The notes beneath the pieces are model-generated. The model made no database searches, was not told the DNA's origin, and saw only the letters and a list, made by a program, of their open reading frames with translations. DNA of 64,000 nucleotides from Nocardia bhagyanarayanae (GTDB taxonomy: Bacteria; Actinomycetota; Actinomycetes; Mycobacteriales; Mycobacteriaceae): positions 1 to 64,000 of the forward strand of contig NZ_VFPG01000001.1 of assembly GCF_006716565.1 (NCBI RefSeq), in the 5' to 3' direction. Shown in pieces: positions 36,784 through 47,689 of the stretch. A program made the position numbers and the translations under genes. Within the stretch, counting starts at the first letter, position 1. Every line of letters starts with the position of its first letter.

Positions 36784-37635
36784 TCAGTGAGAATCGGCGT
36801 GCTCGGCGAGGCCGATGTACACGGCGGTCAGCAGCGCGAACACGTAGGCCTGCAGGAAGATGACCAGCATCTCGAACAGGGTGAACCCGAGTCCCGCGAG
36901 CAGCGAGAACGGCGAGAACACCTTCATCCACGCGGCCGCGTCGAACAGGAAGAACCAGGTCGCGCTGAAGAACAGCACCAGCATGATGTGGCCGGCCAGC
37001 ATGTTCGCCATGAGTCGGACGGTCAGCGTGAACGGGCGCAGAATGAAGGTCGAGACGAACTCGATCGGAATCAGCAGGACGTGCAGGGCGGGCGGCACGT
37101 TCGGCACCACGATGCTGCTGCGCATGTAGGTGAAGAAGCCGAACTTCTTGATGCCCACGTAGTTGAACGCGATGTAGGCGACCGCCGCGAGCACGATCGG
37201 CATACCGATTCGGGCGTTCGAGGAGATGTTCAAGCCCGGGACGATGCCGGAGAAGTTCAGAAAGAGGACCGTGAAGAAGATCGTCGCGATCAGCGGGAAG
37301 AACTTGCGGCCGGTTTCCTTACCGAGCACCTCTTCCGCAATCTGCTCCTTGACGAAGACCAGTCCGATTTCGGCGACATTCTGTAGGCCGCGCGGAATGA
37401 TTCGGGGACTCCGGAAGGCCAGCAGCATGACGGCGACGAGCACGGCGGTCATGATCAGCCGGACCAGCATCAAACGATCGAGTTCGAACGGCGTTCCCTC
37501 GAACAGCAAAGCTGGAGGGAAGAAGTCGGTTAGCGACGGCGCGTGGAACTCACCCGCCGCCAAAGTGGTGACGCTCAGCGTTCTCTCCCGTGTTCGGGCC
37601 GCGGGTACGGTCATTCCCGCGGTTCGATCGGACAT
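36784..37635 (-). CDS. atpB: ATP synthase a subunit
   Basis: The membrane stator subunit of up to 283 residues with five to six helices. The essential Arg is in LRPFTLTVRLMANMLAGH, and the C-terminal FEMLVIFLQAYVFALLTAVYIGLA is family-typical. The N-terminal about 20 residues (MSDRTAGMTVPAARTR) are atypical; another ATG at 37614 may be the real start. It is the first strictly structural gene of the operon, 244 bases after the atpI-like gene. Confidence 0.94.
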   Translation of the reverse strand: MSDRTAGMTVPAARTRERTLSVTTLAAGEFHAPSLTDFFPPALLFEGTPFELDRLMLVRLIMTAVLVAVMLLAFRSPRIIPRGLQNVAEIGLVFVKEQIAEEVLGKETGRKFFPLIATIFFTVLFLNFSGIVPGLNISSNARIGMPIVLAAVAYIAFNYVGIKKFGFFTYMRSSIVVPNVPPALHVLLIPIEFVSTFILRPFTLTVRLMANMLAGHIMLVLFFSATWFFLFDAAAWMKVFSPFSLLAGLGFTLFEMLVIFLQAYVFALLTAVYIGLAEHADSH

Positions 37636-37830
37636 TGACGATCAATTTGGTCGACTCAGGTCGGCTCGAAATTCGTCAGCAGCTGCGCGGCAATCCCGCT
37701 CGGGCGGCGTCTGTACGTGTGTCGGCGACATCGTCGACATGCAGAACCGGAACCCTCGGAGCCCGGCACGGCAGTAAGCATAGCGGTACTCGGAGGGATC
37801 GTGGAGATCCCCCCTCGCTTGGTCACTTGC

Positions 37831-37848
37831 TTACCAACACTTTACCAA
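37831..37848. promoter_or_regulatory. Paired TTGGTAA direct repeats upstream of atpB
   Basis: On the minus strand TTGGTAA occurs twice, 11 bases apart (one helical turn), within the 244-base gap between the atpI-like gene and atpB. They look like a binding site for a tandem regulator; no promoter elements could be assigned with confidence. Confidence 0.35.
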
Positions 37849-37879
37849 GTTATCTACGACGCTGTGTAGGGGGGTGAAG

Positions 37880-38338
37880 TCATTCCTGTCCGGAAGCGGG
37901 TTCGGAGTCCCCGGCGGTGGTCGAGACATACGGAACCTTCTGTCGCAGAACGCCGTACGTCTCCGCGCCGAGCACGATGACCAGGGCGCCGATGACGGTC
38001 AGGAACAGCGCCACCCGGTTGTAGAAATCGAACTGGTTGAGCACCGCGACCGCGATGAGCACCAGCAGCACCTTGCCGACCCAGCTGGCCAGCATGACCA
38101 GGCCCGCGGTGCTCGGCGGCAGCTTCGCGCCGAAGAGCACGACCGCGGCCGTGGTGAGGATGAAGACGCCGCCGATGGCCGCGCCGAGCAGCGCGCCCCA
38201 CAGGCCGGGCAGCCCGGCGACGGCGGTCGCGATCGCGGCGCTCAGGACCACCAGGACCGCCAGCCCGATCAGGCCGTAGCGCAGCGCCGACTTCAGCGGC
38301 GCGTCGGGACCGGGAATCGGGTTCGGAGTGAAGCTCAC
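37880..38338 (-). CDS. AtpI-like membrane protein preceding the atp operon
   Basis: The 152-residue protein has four hydrophobic helices (SALRYGLIGLAVLVVLSAAI; GALLGAAIGGVFILTTAAVV; LVMLASWVGKVLLVLIAVAV; VALFLTVIGALVIVL). Position and layout match the small membrane protein found before atpB in mycobacteria, related to AtpI (UncI), a c-ring assembly helper. Sequence similarity to AtpI is weak, so this is by context. It starts 11 bases before the GlcNAc-1-phosphate transferase stop. Confidence 0.8.
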   Translation of the reverse strand: MSFTPNPIPGPDAPLKSALRYGLIGLAVLVVLSAAIATAVAGLPGLWGALLGAAIGGVFILTTAAVVLFGAKLPPSTAGLVMLASWVGKVLLVLIAVAVLNQFDFYNRVALFLTVIGALVIVLGAETYGVLRQKVPYVSTTAGDSEPASGQE

Positions 38339-38349
38339 GGCTACCGACT

Positions 38350-39507
38350 TTACTCAGACGCCTGCTGCTCGGCCGCCGCCTCCCCGCGCCGCAGCCCCGG
38401 AACGGCGGTCACGACGAGGGCGAAGACCAGTCCCCCCGCCATCAGCAGCACCACGATTCGACGGTCCATCAACGAGGTCCCGACGGCGCCGAATGCGAGT
38501 ACGCCGACCCACAAATAGATCAGCAGCACGACGCGTCGATGGGAATGGCCGATCTGCAGCAAACGGTGATGCAAGTGCATTTTGTCCGGCGTGGAGAAAC
38601 TCACACCGGCGCGCACCCTGCGCACGATCGCCAGCAGCAGATCGAGCACCGGAATGAACATCACGGCGCCGACCAACAGCAGCGGCGAAAGCAGACCGAC
38701 GATGTCGCGCGGACCATAGCCTTGCAGCGGAATTCGACCCGAGGCGCCGGTCGACACCGAGGCCAGCATCAAGCCGATCAGCATCGAACCCGAGTCGCCC
38801 ATGAATATCCGGGCGGGCTGGAAATTGTGCGGCAGAAATCCCGCGCAGGCGCCGGCGAGCGCGGCGGCGAGCAGCGCGGGCGGATAGGTGTTCACGTCCC
38901 CGCCCTGCTCGTAGAGCAACCCCACGGAGAACACGAAAACGGCCGCCGCGCAGATGAAGCCGAGTCCGGCCGCCAGACCGTCCAGGCCGTCGACGAAGTT
39001 CATCGCGTTGATCAGCGTCACCGTGACCGCCACGGTCACCAGACCGCCCTGCAGCGCGTCCAGCACCACGGTGGAATTGTTGAACGGGTCGTAGATGACG
39101 TACCAGCTCAGTCCCATCACGGCCATCACGCCGCCCGCGGTCACCTGGCCCGCGAATTTGGTGAGCGCGTCCAGCCCCCAGCGGTCGTCGACGATGCCGA
39201 CGAGCACGATGATGGTCGCCGCGACCAGCACCGCGGGAATGTCGACCGCGTAATCGAAACCGCGGCGCAGCGCGGGCAACTGGTGCGCGAAGAGCACCGC
39301 GGCGACCACGCCGATGTACATGCCGACGCCGCCCATCCGCGGGATCGGCTTGACGTGCACGTCACGCTCGCGCGGCACCGCGACCGCGCCGAACGAGATC
39401 GCGAGCAGCCGGATGCCGCCGGTGGCGAGGAAGGTCACGGTGGCCGAGATCAACAGGACGAGCAGGAGCTCGCGCAGCGGAACGACCGAACCGGAGCCGG
39501 AAATCAT
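38350..39507 (-). CDS. wecA: Decaprenyl-phosphate N-acetylglucosaminyl-1-phosphate transferase
   Basis: The polytopic membrane enzyme (385 residues) loads GlcNAc-1-phosphate on polyprenyl phosphate, starting the arabinogalactan linker. Motifs in order: DVHVKPIPRMGGVGMYIG, GIVDDRWGLDALTKFAGQ, the catalytic NAMNFVDGLDGLAAG, GDSGSMLIGLMLA and the cytoplasmic His motif DKMHLHHRLLQIGHSHRR. It matches mycobacterial Rfe/WecA and sits directly before the ATP synthase operon, as there. Start at 39507; the upstream Sua5 gene ends 17 bases earlier. Confidence 0.94.
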   Translation of the reverse strand: MISGSGSVVPLRELLLVLLISATVTFLATGGIRLLAISFGAVAVPRERDVHVKPIPRMGGVGMYIGVVAAVLFAHQLPALRRGFDYAVDIPAVLVAATIIVLVGIVDDRWGLDALTKFAGQVTAGGVMAVMGLSWYVIYDPFNNSTVVLDALQGGLVTVAVTVTLINAMNFVDGLDGLAAGLGFICAAAVFVFSVGLLYEQGGDVNTYPPALLAAALAGACAGFLPHNFQPARIFMGDSGSMLIGLMLASVSTGASGRIPLQGYGPRDIVGLLSPLLLVGAVMFIPVLDLLLAIVRRVRAGVSFSTPDKMHLHHRLLQIGHSHRRVVLLIYLWVGVLAFGAVGTSLMDRRIVVLLMAGGLVFALVVTAVPGLRRGEAAAEQQASE

Positions 39508-39523
39508 GCGACCTTTCTCCCGC

Positions 39524-40198
39524 TCACCGCGCGGGGGTGATGGTCAGTTCGTCCGGCGACATGCCGAGCACCTCGGCGATCTCGGCCACCGGCACCGCGC
39601 CCTCGCGCAGCACGCGCGGCTGGTCCGCGGTGAGATCCACGATGGTGGAGGCGACCGCGTGCGCGGCGGGACCGCCGTCGAGGTACACGCCGACCAGGCT
39701 GCCGAGCTGTTCGCGGGCCTCCGCGGCGGTCTTGGCCGGCGGCTGGCCGGAGACGTTGGCGCTGGACACCGCCAGCGGGCCCACCTCGCGCAGCAGATCC
39801 AGCGCCACCGGGTGCAGCGGCATCCGCAGCATCACCGTGCCGCGCGTGTCACCGAGATCCCACGCCAACGAAGGCGCTTGCTGCACAACAAGACTCAGAC
39901 CACCCGGCCAGAACGCGCGGATCAGCTCGCGCGCCTGCGGGCGCACCGAGAAGACCAGTCCGTCGATCGTGTGCCACGAACCGACCAGCACCGGCACCGG
40001 CATGTCCCTGCCGCGGCGCTTGGCCGCGAGCAGCTCGCTCACCGCGGTGGAATCGAAGGCGTCGGCCGCCAAGCCGTACAACGTGTCTGTGGGCATCACC
40101 ACCAGTCGCCCGGACTTCAGGGCGCTGGTCGCTGCGGACAGTCCGGCGGCGCGCGAATCGGGATCCGCGCAGTCGTAGACGGTACTCACGGCCCCCAT
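39524..40198 (-). CDS. L-threonylcarbamoyladenylate synthase (Sua5/YrdC/YwlC)
   Basis: The enzyme makes threonylcarbamoyl-AMP for the t6A37 modification of ANN-decoding tRNAs. The 224-residue protein has LKSGRLVVMPTDTLYGLAADAF, LLAAKRRGRDMPVPVLVGS, RAFWPGGLSLVVQQA, RMPLHPVALDLLREVGPLAVSSANVSGQPPA patterns of the YrdC domain and no Sua5 C-terminal extension. ATG at 40198 or GTG at 40189 may start it. Operon with prmC upstream and wecA downstream. Confidence 0.93.
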   Translation of the reverse strand: MGAVSTVYDCADPDSRAAGLSAATSALKSGRLVVMPTDTLYGLAADAFDSTAVSELLAAKRRGRDMPVPVLVGSWHTIDGLVFSVRPQARELIRAFWPGGLSLVVQQAPSLAWDLGDTRGTVMLRMPLHPVALDLLREVGPLAVSSANVSGQPPAKTAAEAREQLGSLVGVYLDGGPAAHAVASTIVDLTADQPRVLREGAVPVAEIAEVLGMSPDELTITPAR

Positions 40199-40223
40199 CC
40201 TGGCACATGGTGCTGGTGGGGCG

Positions 40224-41129
40224 TCAGGTGCGGGTGGCGACTACGAAACGGGGTTTGCCTGCGAGGTCCGGGTGTTCGACGACGTCGGCGAAATCTCCGG
40301 TCTCGGTGAGGAGAGCGGCAAGGGCGGAGCCGTTGCTGTCGTCGTGCTCGATGGCGGTCGCGCCGCCCGGACGCAGCAGGCGGGCGATGTTGGGCGCCAT
40401 CTTCCGGATGACGTCCAATCCGTCCGGCCCGCCGAACAGCGCCAAGTGCGGATCGTGGTCGGCGACCTCGGGGTCGAGCACCGCGCCCTCGGGGATGTAG
40501 GGCGGGTTGGACAGCAGCAGGTCGACCTTCCCGTTCAGCTCGGTGAGCAGGTTCGGATCGGTGACGTCGTCGGCGTACAGGGTGATCGGGGTGTCGCCGT
40601 CGGCGATGCGGTCGTCGGCGTTGCGGCGGGCCCATCGCAGGGCGGCCGGGTCGATCTCGATGGCGTGCACCTGGGCGTCGGGCCGCGCGTGCGCGACAGC
40701 GAGCGCGAGCGCGCCCGAACCGGTGCAGAAATCGACGACGATCGGCTGGTGATCGTGCGGCAGCGTCTCCAGATAGGCAAGCGCCCAAGCGAAGAGCAAT
40801 TCCGTCTCCGGTCGCGGCACGAAAACGCCCGGCCCGACCGCGAGATCGATCTGTCCCATCGCGGCGACGCCGGTCAGGTGCTGCAACGGAATGCGCTGGG
40901 CACGCCGGTCCACCAGGGCGCGGTAGTCCTCGACGAGCACGGGATCGACCAGCGGAACCAAGGCCAATCGAGTCCGCTCGACCCCGAGCAGATGCGCGGC
41001 CAGCTGCTCGGCGTCCGCACGCGGACTCGGCACGCCCGCGGCCTGCAATCGCTCGACGGCTTCGTTGATCACCGAACGCAGAGACACTCGACCCACCACC
41101 CCACTCTCGCCGATTTCCGTCGCGCCCAT
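40224..41129 (-). CDS. prmC: Release factor glutamine methyltransferase
   Basis: PrmC methylates the GGQ glutamine of release factors 1 and 2. The 301-residue protein has the N-terminal helical domain (SPRADAEQLAAHLLGVERTRL), GVFVPRPETELLFAWAL, the SAM-binding VVDFCTGSGALALAVA and the catalytic LLLSNPPYIPEG. It lies 46 bases after prfA, its substrate gene, in the same direction. ATG at 41129 has GGGA upstream; GTG at 41087 is an alternative. Confidence 0.95.
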   Translation of the reverse strand: MGATEIGESGVVGRVSLRSVINEAVERLQAAGVPSPRADAEQLAAHLLGVERTRLALVPLVDPVLVEDYRALVDRRAQRIPLQHLTGVAAMGQIDLAVGPGVFVPRPETELLFAWALAYLETLPHDHQPIVVDFCTGSGALALAVAHARPDAQVHAIEIDPAALRWARRNADDRIADGDTPITLYADDVTDPNLLTELNGKVDLLLSNPPYIPEGAVLDPEVADHDPHLALFGGPDGLDVIRKMAPNIARLLRPGGATAIEHDDSNGSALAALLTETGDFADVVEHPDLAGKPRFVVATRT

Positions 41130-41175
41130 TGTTCATTCCCGGAATCGAGGCCGCGCGCATCCATGCGGACCTCGG

Positions 41176-42246
41176 CTATTCGGCCGCCATGCGGGCCTCG
41201 CGGTCGGCCTTGCCGAGTGCGTCGAGGAGCGCGTCGAGGTCGCCGTCCAGCACGGAGTCGAGATTGTGGGCCTTGAAGCCGATGCGGTGATCGGTGATCC
41301 GGTTCTCCGGGAAGTTGTAGGTCCGGATGCGCTCCGAACGGTCCACCGTGCGGATCTGGCTGGCGCGACCGGCCGCGGCCTCCTGCTCGGCCTGCTCCTC
41401 GGCCAGCGCTTGCAAGCGCGCCGCGAGGACCTGCATGGCGCGGGCCTTGTTCTGCAACTGCGAGCGTTCGTTCTGGCAGGTCACGACGATGCCGGAGGGC
41501 AGGTGGGTGATGCGGACGGCGGAGTCGGTGGTGTTGACGCCCTGGCCACCCTTGCCGGACGAGCGGTAGACGTCGACGCGCAGATCGGATTCGTCGATCT
41601 GCACCTCCTCGACCTCGTCGGGTTCGGGGTAGATGAGCACGCCCGCGGCCGAGGTGTGGATGCGGCCCTGCGATTCGGTCACCGGAACGCGCTGCACGCG
41701 GTGCACGCCGCCCTCGAACTTGAATCGCGACCACACGCCGTCGCGCACCGCGTCACGGCTCTTGATGGACAGCGTCGCGTCCTTGTATCCGCCGAGGTCG
41801 GAGATGGTGGCGCCGAGTACTTCCACCTTCCAGCCGTGCCGCTCGGCGTAGCGGATGTACATGCGGGCGAGATCGGCGGCGAACAGCGCCGACTCCTCGC
41901 CGCCCTCGCCGGACTTCACCTCGAGCACCACGTCGTCGCCGTCGTGCGGGTCGCGCGGGGCGAGCAGGTCGGCGAGCGCCTGCTCCAGCTCCTCCACCTG
42001 ACGCCGCAGATCCGGGATCTCGGCGGCGAAGGCCGGATCGTCGTCGGCCAGTTCCTGCGCGGCGGCCAGATCGTCCTGCGCGCTCTTCAGCTTGTTGTAG
42101 GTGGCCATGATCGGGGCGAGCTCGGCGAACCGCTTGCCGACGCGGCGCGCGGCGCCCGGATCGTTGTGCAGCGCCGGATCGGCCAGCTGCGTTTCCAGTC
42201 CCGCGTGCTCGGCCAGGATGTCGTCGATCGCGGACGGCTGCGTCAT
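41176..42246 (-). CDS. prfA: Peptide chain release factor 1
   Basis: RF1 reads UAA and UAG. The 356-residue protein has the PxT-type stop-codon motif in [18 protein letters not shown] and the catalytic GGQ (residues 233-235) in [20 protein letters not shown] at 42246 has AAGGAAG upstream. It follows rpmE, with a strong hairpin between them, and precedes prmC. Confidence 0.97.
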   Translation of the reverse strand: MTQPSAIDDILAEHAGLETQLADPALHNDPGAARRVGKRFAELAPIMATYNKLKSAQDDLAAAQELADDDPAFAAEIPDLRRQVEELEQALADLLAPRDPHDGDDVVLEVKSGEGGEESALFAADLARMYIRYAERHGWKVEVLGATISDLGGYKDATLSIKSRDAVRDGVWSRFKFEGGVHRVQRVPVTESQGRIHTSAAGVLIYPEPDEVEEVQIDESDLRVDVYRSSGKGGQGVNTTDSAVRITHLPSGIVVTCQNERSQLQNKARAMQVLAARLQALAEEQAEQEAAAGRASQIRTVDRSERIRTYNFPENRITDHRIGFKAHNLDSVLDGDLDALLDALGKADREARMAAE

Positions 42247-42332
42247 GATGCTTCCTTCTCTCGGTTCCCGGCCTGCGCCGGGTCGGCATTTCTCGTCATC
42301 CGGCGCGTACCGCCGCACCGGGCCAACAAATG

Positions 42333-42372
42333 CGCCGACGCCCGGCCTGCAGTGCAGAACCGGGCGTCGGCG
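42333..42372 (-). terminator. Hairpin between rpmE and prfA
   Basis: A perfect 13-bp stem (CGCCGACGCCCGG) directly after the rpmE stop codon, on the minus strand followed by CATTTGTTGG. It probably terminates or attenuates the rpmE transcript. Confidence 0.75.
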
Positions 42373-42378
42373 AGGAAG

Positions 42379-42609
42379 CTACTTGGCGTCGGCCTTCTTG
42401 CCCGCGCGCTTGCCGTAGCGAGCCTCGAAGCGGGCCACGCGGCCACCGGTGTCCAGGATCTTCTGCTTGCCGGTGTAGAACGGGTGGCACTGCGAGCAGA
42501 CCTCGACGGTGATGTGTCCCGACTCCTTGGTGCTGCGAGTCTGGAAGGTGTTGCCGCAACCACAGACCACCGTGGTGTCGACATACGTCGGGTGGATTCC
42601 TGCCTTCAT
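42379..42609 (-). CDS. rpmE: 50S ribosomal protein L31, zinc-binding type
   Basis: The 76-residue protein starts [19 protein letters not shown] and ends with a basic tail ([13 protein letters not shown]). Cys residues in VCGCGNTF and EVCSQCHPF form the zinc site of the C+ form, which is replaced by a C- paralogue under zinc starvation in many actinobacteria. GAGAGGA lies upstream of the ATG. Its own terminator follows. Confidence 0.97.
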   Translation of the reverse strand: MKAGIHPTYVDTTVVCGCGNTFQTRSTKESGHITVEVCSQCHPFYTGKQKILDTGGRVARFEARYGKRAGKKADAK

Positions 42610-42985
42610 GGATGGTGTCCTCTCGATAGTGGTCGCCGGGTCGCCACGGCGGGCGTGAACCGGAACCGCTGGTTCCAAACTCTGCGTCGCAGAGGTCGGC
42701 GGGATTGTCTGCGGGACGCAGACGCACAGCGGTCCAGTATGCCAGAACCGCTACTACGCACTCAAAACACACCGGGCAACCATTTTGTTCCCTGCTTCGT
42801 GTATCTAAGGCGACCCCCCGCAAACACAGCACCCCAGAAAGTGAGGGCACGCGGTTTCTCCACCCCTACGGAACCCTGGAGTCGAGTAGTCCGCTACTCG
42901 GGAAGGCGAACAGCACTGTTCATAGAGTTCGTAGGTGCCGAGTTCCCCCTGCGCATCGGCGTGCCGAGACAGAAAGGAGAACGCT
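42610..42985. other. Divergent intergenic region between rpmE and the small membrane protein
   Basis: About 376 bases hold the promoters of the two divergent genes but no clear consensus elements. A 7-bp-arm inverted repeat, CGAGTAG-TCCG-CTACTCG, lies at 42883-42900, about 85 bases before the membrane-protein start. No gene is seen. Confidence 0.5.
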
Positions 42986-43456
42986 ATGAACAGCCGAATC
43001 GCCCTCGCGGTGTTCGTCCTGTTGATTCTCACTGTCGCGGTGGGCTGGTTTGCGATCCCCGAGACCACACCGTCCGCGGCCTACACGACCGCCGACACGG
43101 CCGCGCACTACGAGCGCTCCACCGAGGCGGACGACGACGACGTGTCGGTGTCCGCGACGACGATGCTGCTCGCCTGCATGATCACCGGCGCGGCCGCCAT
43201 CGGCCTGATCTTCTTCCGCCCGTACACGCCGAAGGGGCTCCGCGATAGCGAAGCCCCTTCGGTGGCATGGCAACTCGTACCGTTACTCGTCGAGCGCGCC
43301 CGGCGCGGTCTTGCTGACCTGCATCAGGAACTCGAGGTTGTTCTTGGACTTCTTCAGGCGGTCGATCAGCAGGTCGATCGCCTGGTGCGAGTCCAGGCCG
43401 GAAAGCACGCGGCGCAGCTTGTGCAGCACCGCCGCTTCGTCTGGGCTCAGCAGTAG
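42986..43456 (+). CDS. Small two-helix membrane protein, frame running into rho
   Basis: A strong AGAAAGGAGA precedes ATG 42986. The N-terminal about 90 residues form two membrane helices (IALAVFVLLILTVAVGWFAI; SATTMLLACMITGAAAIGLIFF) around an acidic loop (YERSTEADDDDVSVS). No stop occurs before 43456, so the frame passes through the hairpin at 43229-43262 and 174 bases antisense to the 3' end of rho. The true protein may therefore be about 156 residues with an odd tail, or a frameshift may hide the original stop. Not recognised as a known family. Confidence 0.6.
   Translation: MNSRIALAVFVLLILTVAVGWFAIPETTPSAAYTTADTAAHYERSTEADDDDVSVSATTMLLACMITGAAAIGLIFFRPYTPKGLRDSEAPSVAWQLVPLLVERARRGLADLHQELEVVLGLLQAVDQQVDRLVRVQAGKHAAQLVQHRRFVWAQQ
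43229..43262. terminator. Hairpin between the small membrane gene and rho
   Basis: An 11-bp perfect stem (CCGAAGGGGCT and complement) stands just beyond the rho stop and inside the open frame from the left. It probably terminates rho on the minus strand and may act in both directions. Confidence 0.7.
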
Positions 43457-45304
43457 CTCGTCCTTGCGGGTACCGGACGGGTTGACGTCCACCGCCGGGA
43501 ACACGCGCCGTTCCGCGATCTTGCGGTCCAGCTTGAGCTCGGCGTTACCGGTGCCCTTGAACTCCTCGAAGATCACCGTGTCACCGGTCGAGCCGGTCTC
43601 CACCATGGCGGTGGCGATGATCGTCAGCGAGCCGCCGTTCTCGATGTTGCGCGCCGCGCCGAGGAACCGCTTGGGCGGGTACAGCGCGGTCGAGTCGACA
43701 CCACCGGAGAGGATGCGGCCCGAGGCGGGCGAGGAGTTGTTGTACGCGCGGCCCAATCGGGTGATCGAGTCCAGCAGCACCACAACGTCTTTGCCCATTT
43801 CGACGAGTCGCTTGGCGCGCTCGATGGCCAGCTCGGCGACCGAGGTGTGATCGCTCGGCGGACGGTCGAAAGTCGAGGCGATGACCTCGCCCTTCACCGA
43901 ACGCTGCATGTCGGTGACCTCTTCGGGACGCTCGTCGACCAGGACAACCATCAGGTAGCACTCGGGGTTGTTGGTCGCGATCGCGTTCGCGATGTCCTGC
44001 ATGATCGTGGTCTTACCGGCCTTCGGCGGGGACACGATCAGCGCGCGCTGGCCCTTGCCGATCGGCATGATCAGGTCGATCACGCGGGTCGTCAGCTTGT
44101 TGGGCTGAGTCTCCAGGCGTAGGCGCTGGTTCGGGTACAGCGGGGTCAGCTTGCTGAACTCGGGGCGCCGCTTGGCCGCCTCGACATCGCCGCCGTTGAC
44201 GGTGTCCAGCCGCACCAGCGGATCGAACTTCTGCCGCTGGTTGGCCTGCTCGCCGTCGCGCGGAGCCCGCACGGCGCCGGTGATCGCGTCGCCGCGGCGC
44301 AGGCCGTTCTTGCGGACCAGGTTCATCGAGACGTAGACGTCGTTCGGTCCGGCCAGGTAACCCGAGGTGCGGACGAACGCGTAGTTGTCCAGCACGTCGA
44401 GGATGCCCGCGACCGGCTGTAGGACGTCGTCCTCGCGGATCTCGAGCTCGCGGCTCTCACCGCCGCCGGTCTCGCGGTCGCGCCCACGACGACGCTCACG
44501 GAACCGGCGACCACGGCGACCGCGGCCGCCTTCCTCGTCGTCGCCACCGCGACCGCCCTCGCCACGACCACCGTCGCCGCGACCGCCCTGGGCACGCTGC
44601 TCACCGTTCTGACCGCGCTCACCCTGACCGCGCTCACCTTGGCCACGCTCGCCTTGGCCACGCTCGCCCTGGCCACGCTCGCGGCGCCGTTCGCCCTGCT
44701 CGGCTTCCGGCTTCTGCTCGTCACCACGCGCCTCGGCGGTCTCGCCGCCGCCGGAACGCGCCTGGTCACGGCCGCGACGCTGCCGGCCACGGCCGCGCTG
44801 ACCACCTTCGCGGCCGGACTCTTCGCTGGTCTCGGCGGCGGGGGCGGAATCGGTCTGCGGCGCCTCGGTCTGCGCGGACTTCGAAGGAGCGGGATCGGCG
44901 GGAGCCTCGGGCGCGGGCGCGGCGGCCTTCTCGGCGGGCGCGGCTTCCTTCGCCTTGGCCTCCTTGGCCGGGGCCTTCTCCTTCGCCGGCGCGGGCGTCA
45001 CGTCGAGGGCCGCCTGCTCGGCCTTCTCGCCGCGCGCGGGCTTCTCCGACTTGGCGGGCTTACCGGCCTGGTTCTCCTTGATGGCGGCGATCAGATCACC
45101 CTTGCGCATACCGGAGGTGCCTCGGATACCGAGCTCCCCCGCCAGCGCGCGCAACTGCGGCAACAACATTCCAGTCAGCCCCGATCGTGCGACGTCGGTT
45201 TGTTCGCTCATCTTCGAAATCTGTCCGGATTCACTTTCGCGGCCGCCCGAGGAACTTGGGTTGGATTCCACCCCGGGTGTCGCGAGCAGGTCCGTATCTG
45301 TCAC
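43283..45304 (-). CDS. rho: Transcription termination factor Rho, with long disordered insertion
   Basis: Rho is the hexameric RNA helicase ending untranslated transcripts. The 673-residue protein has an N-terminal Rho-N domain (LTGMLLPQLRALAGELGIRG), a low-complexity insertion at about 80-285, the RNA-binding OB fold (VAGILDVLDNYAFVRTSGYL), Walker A in VSPPKAGKTTIMQDIANAI, VVLVDERPEEVTDMQRSV, and the C-terminal RFLGAARNIENGGSLTIIATA. The insertion contains five tandem GERGQ/GQ(N) units (about 208-232, DNA 44609-44683) and Arg/Gly-rich runs. GTG at 45304 has AAGGA upstream. It follows thrB after a 308-base leader. Confidence 0.97.
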   Translation of the reverse strand: MTDTDLLATPGVESNPSSSGGRESESGQISKMSEQTDVARSGLTGMLLPQLRALAGELGIRGTSGMRKGDLIAAIKENQAGKPAKSEKPARGEKAEQAALDVTPAPAKEKAPAKEAKAKEAAPAEKAAAPAPEAPADPAPSKSAQTEAPQTDSAPAAETSEESGREGGQRGRGRQRRGRDQARSGGGETAEARGDEQKPEAEQGERRRERGQGERGQGERGQGERGQGERGQNGEQRAQGGRGDGGRGEGGRGGDDEEGGRGRRGRRFRERRRGRDRETGGGESRELEIREDDVLQPVAGILDVLDNYAFVRTSGYLAGPNDVYVSMNLVRKNGLRRGDAITGAVRAPRDGEQANQRQKFDPLVRLDTVNGGDVEAAKRRPEFSKLTPLYPNQRLRLETQPNKLTTRVIDLIMPIGKGQRALIVSPPKAGKTTIMQDIANAIATNNPECYLMVVLVDERPEEVTDMQRSVKGEVIASTFDRPPSDHTSVAELAIERAKRLVEMGKDVVVLLDSITRLGRAYNNSSPASGRILSGGVDSTALYPPKRFLGAARNIENGGSLTIIATAMVETGSTGDTVIFEEFKGTGNAELKLDRKIAERRVFPAVDVNPSGTRKDELLLSPDEAAVLHKLRRVLSGLDSHQAIDLLIDRLKKSKNNLEFLMQVSKTAPGALDE
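44609..44683 (-). repeat. Five tandem 15-bp units inside rho
   Basis: The units are variants of CTGACCGCGCTCACC / TTGGCCACGCTCGCC (plus strand) and encode GERGQ-type pentapeptides. In-frame expansion or loss is expected between strains. Confidence 0.85.
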
Positions 45305-45612
45305 GGAAATCCTTTCCTTCCCTCGACCGCCGTGTGCTGTTTCGAGGGTTCGTCCCGCAGTCCGGGCACTCTGCCGGACTCGGTATTGCCGTATCGCCTG
45401 CCCCGCCGGACCGGAGGCTTCGCCACCGGTTGTGAAAGGTGGGAGAGATCATTCCAGTTGCGCAGCTACGCAGTACCCCCATGGCCTGGAGGCTCGAGCC
45501 TGGAGCCTGCTGGAGCGATTGCCCTGATGAAGCACCGGCGTCTGATGCGCACGATGTACGGACTTGCCCAGGATAGCTGGCAACTGTGAACCTCGGCAAG
45601 ACAGACGCGCCG
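45305..45612 (-). other. Long rho leader region
   Basis: About 308 bases between the thrB stop and the rho start carry no gene. GC-rich repeats around GGCTCGAGCC (45491-45500) may fold. Rho is autoregulated through its leader in several bacteria, so a long leader fits, but no defined element is recognised. Confidence 0.4.
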
Positions 45613-47685
<2,073 letters not shown>

Positions 47686-47689
<4 letters not shown>

